DNA from: Lachnoclostridium sp.
GTDB lineage: Bacteria; Bacillota_A; Clostridia; Lachnospirales; Lachnospiraceae
NCBI GenBank assembly: GCA_015057755.1
Contig: SVDR01000054.1
Location: forward strand, 1-14,886
Direction of reading: 5' to 3'
DNA length: 14,886 nt
Shown: one piece after another, positions 13,850-14,886 of the stretch
Numbering within the stretch: position 1 is the stretch's first letter
Layout: each line of letters starts with the position of its first letter
Program-made: the position numbers and the translations under genes
The notes under the pieces: generated by a model
Databases searched by the model: none
Told to the model about the DNA's origin: nothing
The model's input: the letters and a program-made list of their open reading frames with translations, nothing else

Positions 13850-14886
13850 CTATTTTGCCGGCATTGCCAGTTTCTGTCCTGCAAAGATCACTTCCGGATT
13901 TGCCACGATGGCCTGATTCAGATTGTAGATCTCTCTCCAGCGTTTTCCATCACCAAGCTGGTTCTTCGCGATCAGCCAGAGGGAATCGCCGCGAACAACA
14001 ATATATGCGGTTTCGCCGATATATGCCGCGCTTCCTTCCGCAGCAAGCTCCTGCTCCGTCTTCATATCTTTCGCAAGATTTCCTTTTAATTTCGCGATCT
14101 CACCGGATGTCAGGCCAATGGATGCAAAATATTCCTCTGCTTCTGCCGCCAGATTTGCAGACGTAAGATCTTCCACACCAAACGCCAGTTTCAGAGACTT
14201 TTCAATATTGCTTTCTGCAATCGCATAATACTTATCCGTTCCCGGTTTCACACCGTAATAATTGTCGTATGTGATCATGTAATCTGCGATCACCTCATCA
14301 TAGGAAGCGCCCGTCAGGCAGGAAAGCAGTGCGGAAACAAATCCGGCACGGTCTTTTCCTTCTGTACAGTGAACCAGATATGGACCTTCATTTTCTGCCA
14401 TAAATCGCAGACCGTCTGCCAGACCAGCCTGGAAATCATCTGCCTGGAAATCCACACCGAGTCCAAGATAGATCACATTCTGTCCGCTATAACAAGTCTC
14501 TGCAAATCCCGGATATGCCATCGCCTCATCCTTGCTGTCCGCCAGATTTACAATTGTTTTGATTCCAGCTGCCTCGATCGCAGAATCCGCATACGCATTT
14601 CTTCCGATCTCCGGATTGATCGGACTGGAGGAACGATAAAGAATTCCCTGGCCAAGCTCACCAAGACCGATATTGCGAAAGTTCGCAAACTGGCTGTCTG
14701 TCAGTGCCGCATAATCTTCACGTGCATTCGTGCGGCTCAGATCATGGAGAATATACTGTGCCATATATCCGTCATCTTCTGCCATTTCAAATGTGATCTC
14801 AATTGGGAAGGTTACGCCTTCACAAGCCTCAAACCACCAGTTGCCTGCATCATCGGTTTTCTTATTTGCGATACCATAAGTCTCTG
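13850..14886 (-). CDS. CX5R (tyrosine/lipid-type) phosphatase with C-terminal LysM domain, 5' end beyond the window
   Basis: At least 345 residues; the frame stays open to the right edge, so the internal ATG at 14785 is not the real start and any signal peptide is out of view. The visible N-terminal stretch has NWWFEACEGVTFPIEITFE, possibly part of a beta domain. The phosphatase domain follows: NFRNIGLGELGQGILYRSSS, then the P-loop HCTEGKDRAG (14342-14371) with nucleophile Cys and Arg. The HCxxGKDR form matches the Y_phosphatase3 group (mycobacterial MptpB, Listeria LipA), which has phosphoinositide as well as phosphotyrosine activity. A C-terminal LysM domain (about 13859-14005; YIVVRGDSLWLIAKNQLG to AGQKLAMP) suggests peptidoglycan binding, so the enzyme is probably secreted or wall-bound. 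Substrate unknown. Confidence 0.85.
   Translation of the reverse strand, partial: ETYGIANKKTDDAGNWWFEACEGVTFPIEITFEMAEDDGYMAQYILHDLSRTNAREDYAALTDSQFANFRNIGLGELGQGILYRSSSPINPEIGRNAYADSAIEAAGIKTIVNLADSKDEAMAYPGFAETCYSGQNVIYLGLGVDFQADDFQAGLADGLRFMAENEGPYLVHCTEGKDRAGFVSALLSCLTGASYDEVIADYMITYDNYYGVKPGTDKYYAIAESNIEKSLKLAFGVEDLTSANLAAEAEEYFASIGLTSGEIAKLKGNLAKDMKTEQELAAEGSAAYIGETAYIVVRGDSLWLIAKNQLGDGKRWREIYNLNQAIVANPEVIFAGQKLAMPAK

Overview
The window reads as chromosomal DNA of a low-to-mid GC, spore-lineage Firmicute, most likely a gut-type Clostridia of the family Lachnospiraceae. The grounds are a full-length Spo0A, a PPDK and a SEC-C-tagged methionine aminopeptidase of clostridial type, strong AGGAGG ribosome sites and TTGnnn/TATAAT promoters. 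No mobile element, tRNA, rRNA or CRISPR array is visible. All genes but one lie on the minus strand.

Layout from left to right. (1) The 5' part of ppdK (1-1072), with its own promoter and a perfect palindrome over the -35 box. (2) A leftward set: spo0A (3390-4202), glgA (1780-3246) and a small DUF212/divergent-PAP2 membrane protein (1294-1752). spo0A has a promoter preceded by two tandem 0A boxes, so autoregulation is likely. glgA follows it with no obvious terminator between. (3) A branched-chain amino acid operon read leftward as ilvB-ilvN-ilvC-ilvD, ending with a DUF815-type AAA ATPase and a terminator at 4354-4382. IlvBN makes acetolactate, IlvC reduces and isomerises it, and IlvD dehydrates it to the 2-keto acids of valine and isoleucine. 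(4) A regulatory region of about 400 bases upstream of ilvB (10804-11234). It holds a short unlisted gene for a 36-residue leader peptide rich in Leu, Val and Ile, an antiterminator/terminator pair, one strong promoter, a second candidate promoter and several inverted repeats. (5) A phosphoribosyltransferase-fold protein (11381-12019) with its own promoter and terminator. (6) A divergent pair, map (minus) and pcp (plus), whose -10 boxes overlap on opposite strands. (7) A bidirectional terminator, then the 3' part of a gene for a CX5R phosphatase with a C-terminal LysM domain; its 5' end lies beyond the right edge.

The most interesting element is the ilvB leader. Three mutually exclusive RNA pairings can be traced by eye around a peptide rich in branched-chain residues. 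This gives a complete ribosome-stalling attenuator, in a bacterial group where a T-box would be the usual expectation. Other points worth checking are the tandem 0A boxes at spo0A, the hairpins flanking ilvC, the face-to-face map/pcp promoters, the phosphoribosyltransferase with a degenerate PRPP loop, and the LysM phosphatase with an HCxxGKDR loop.
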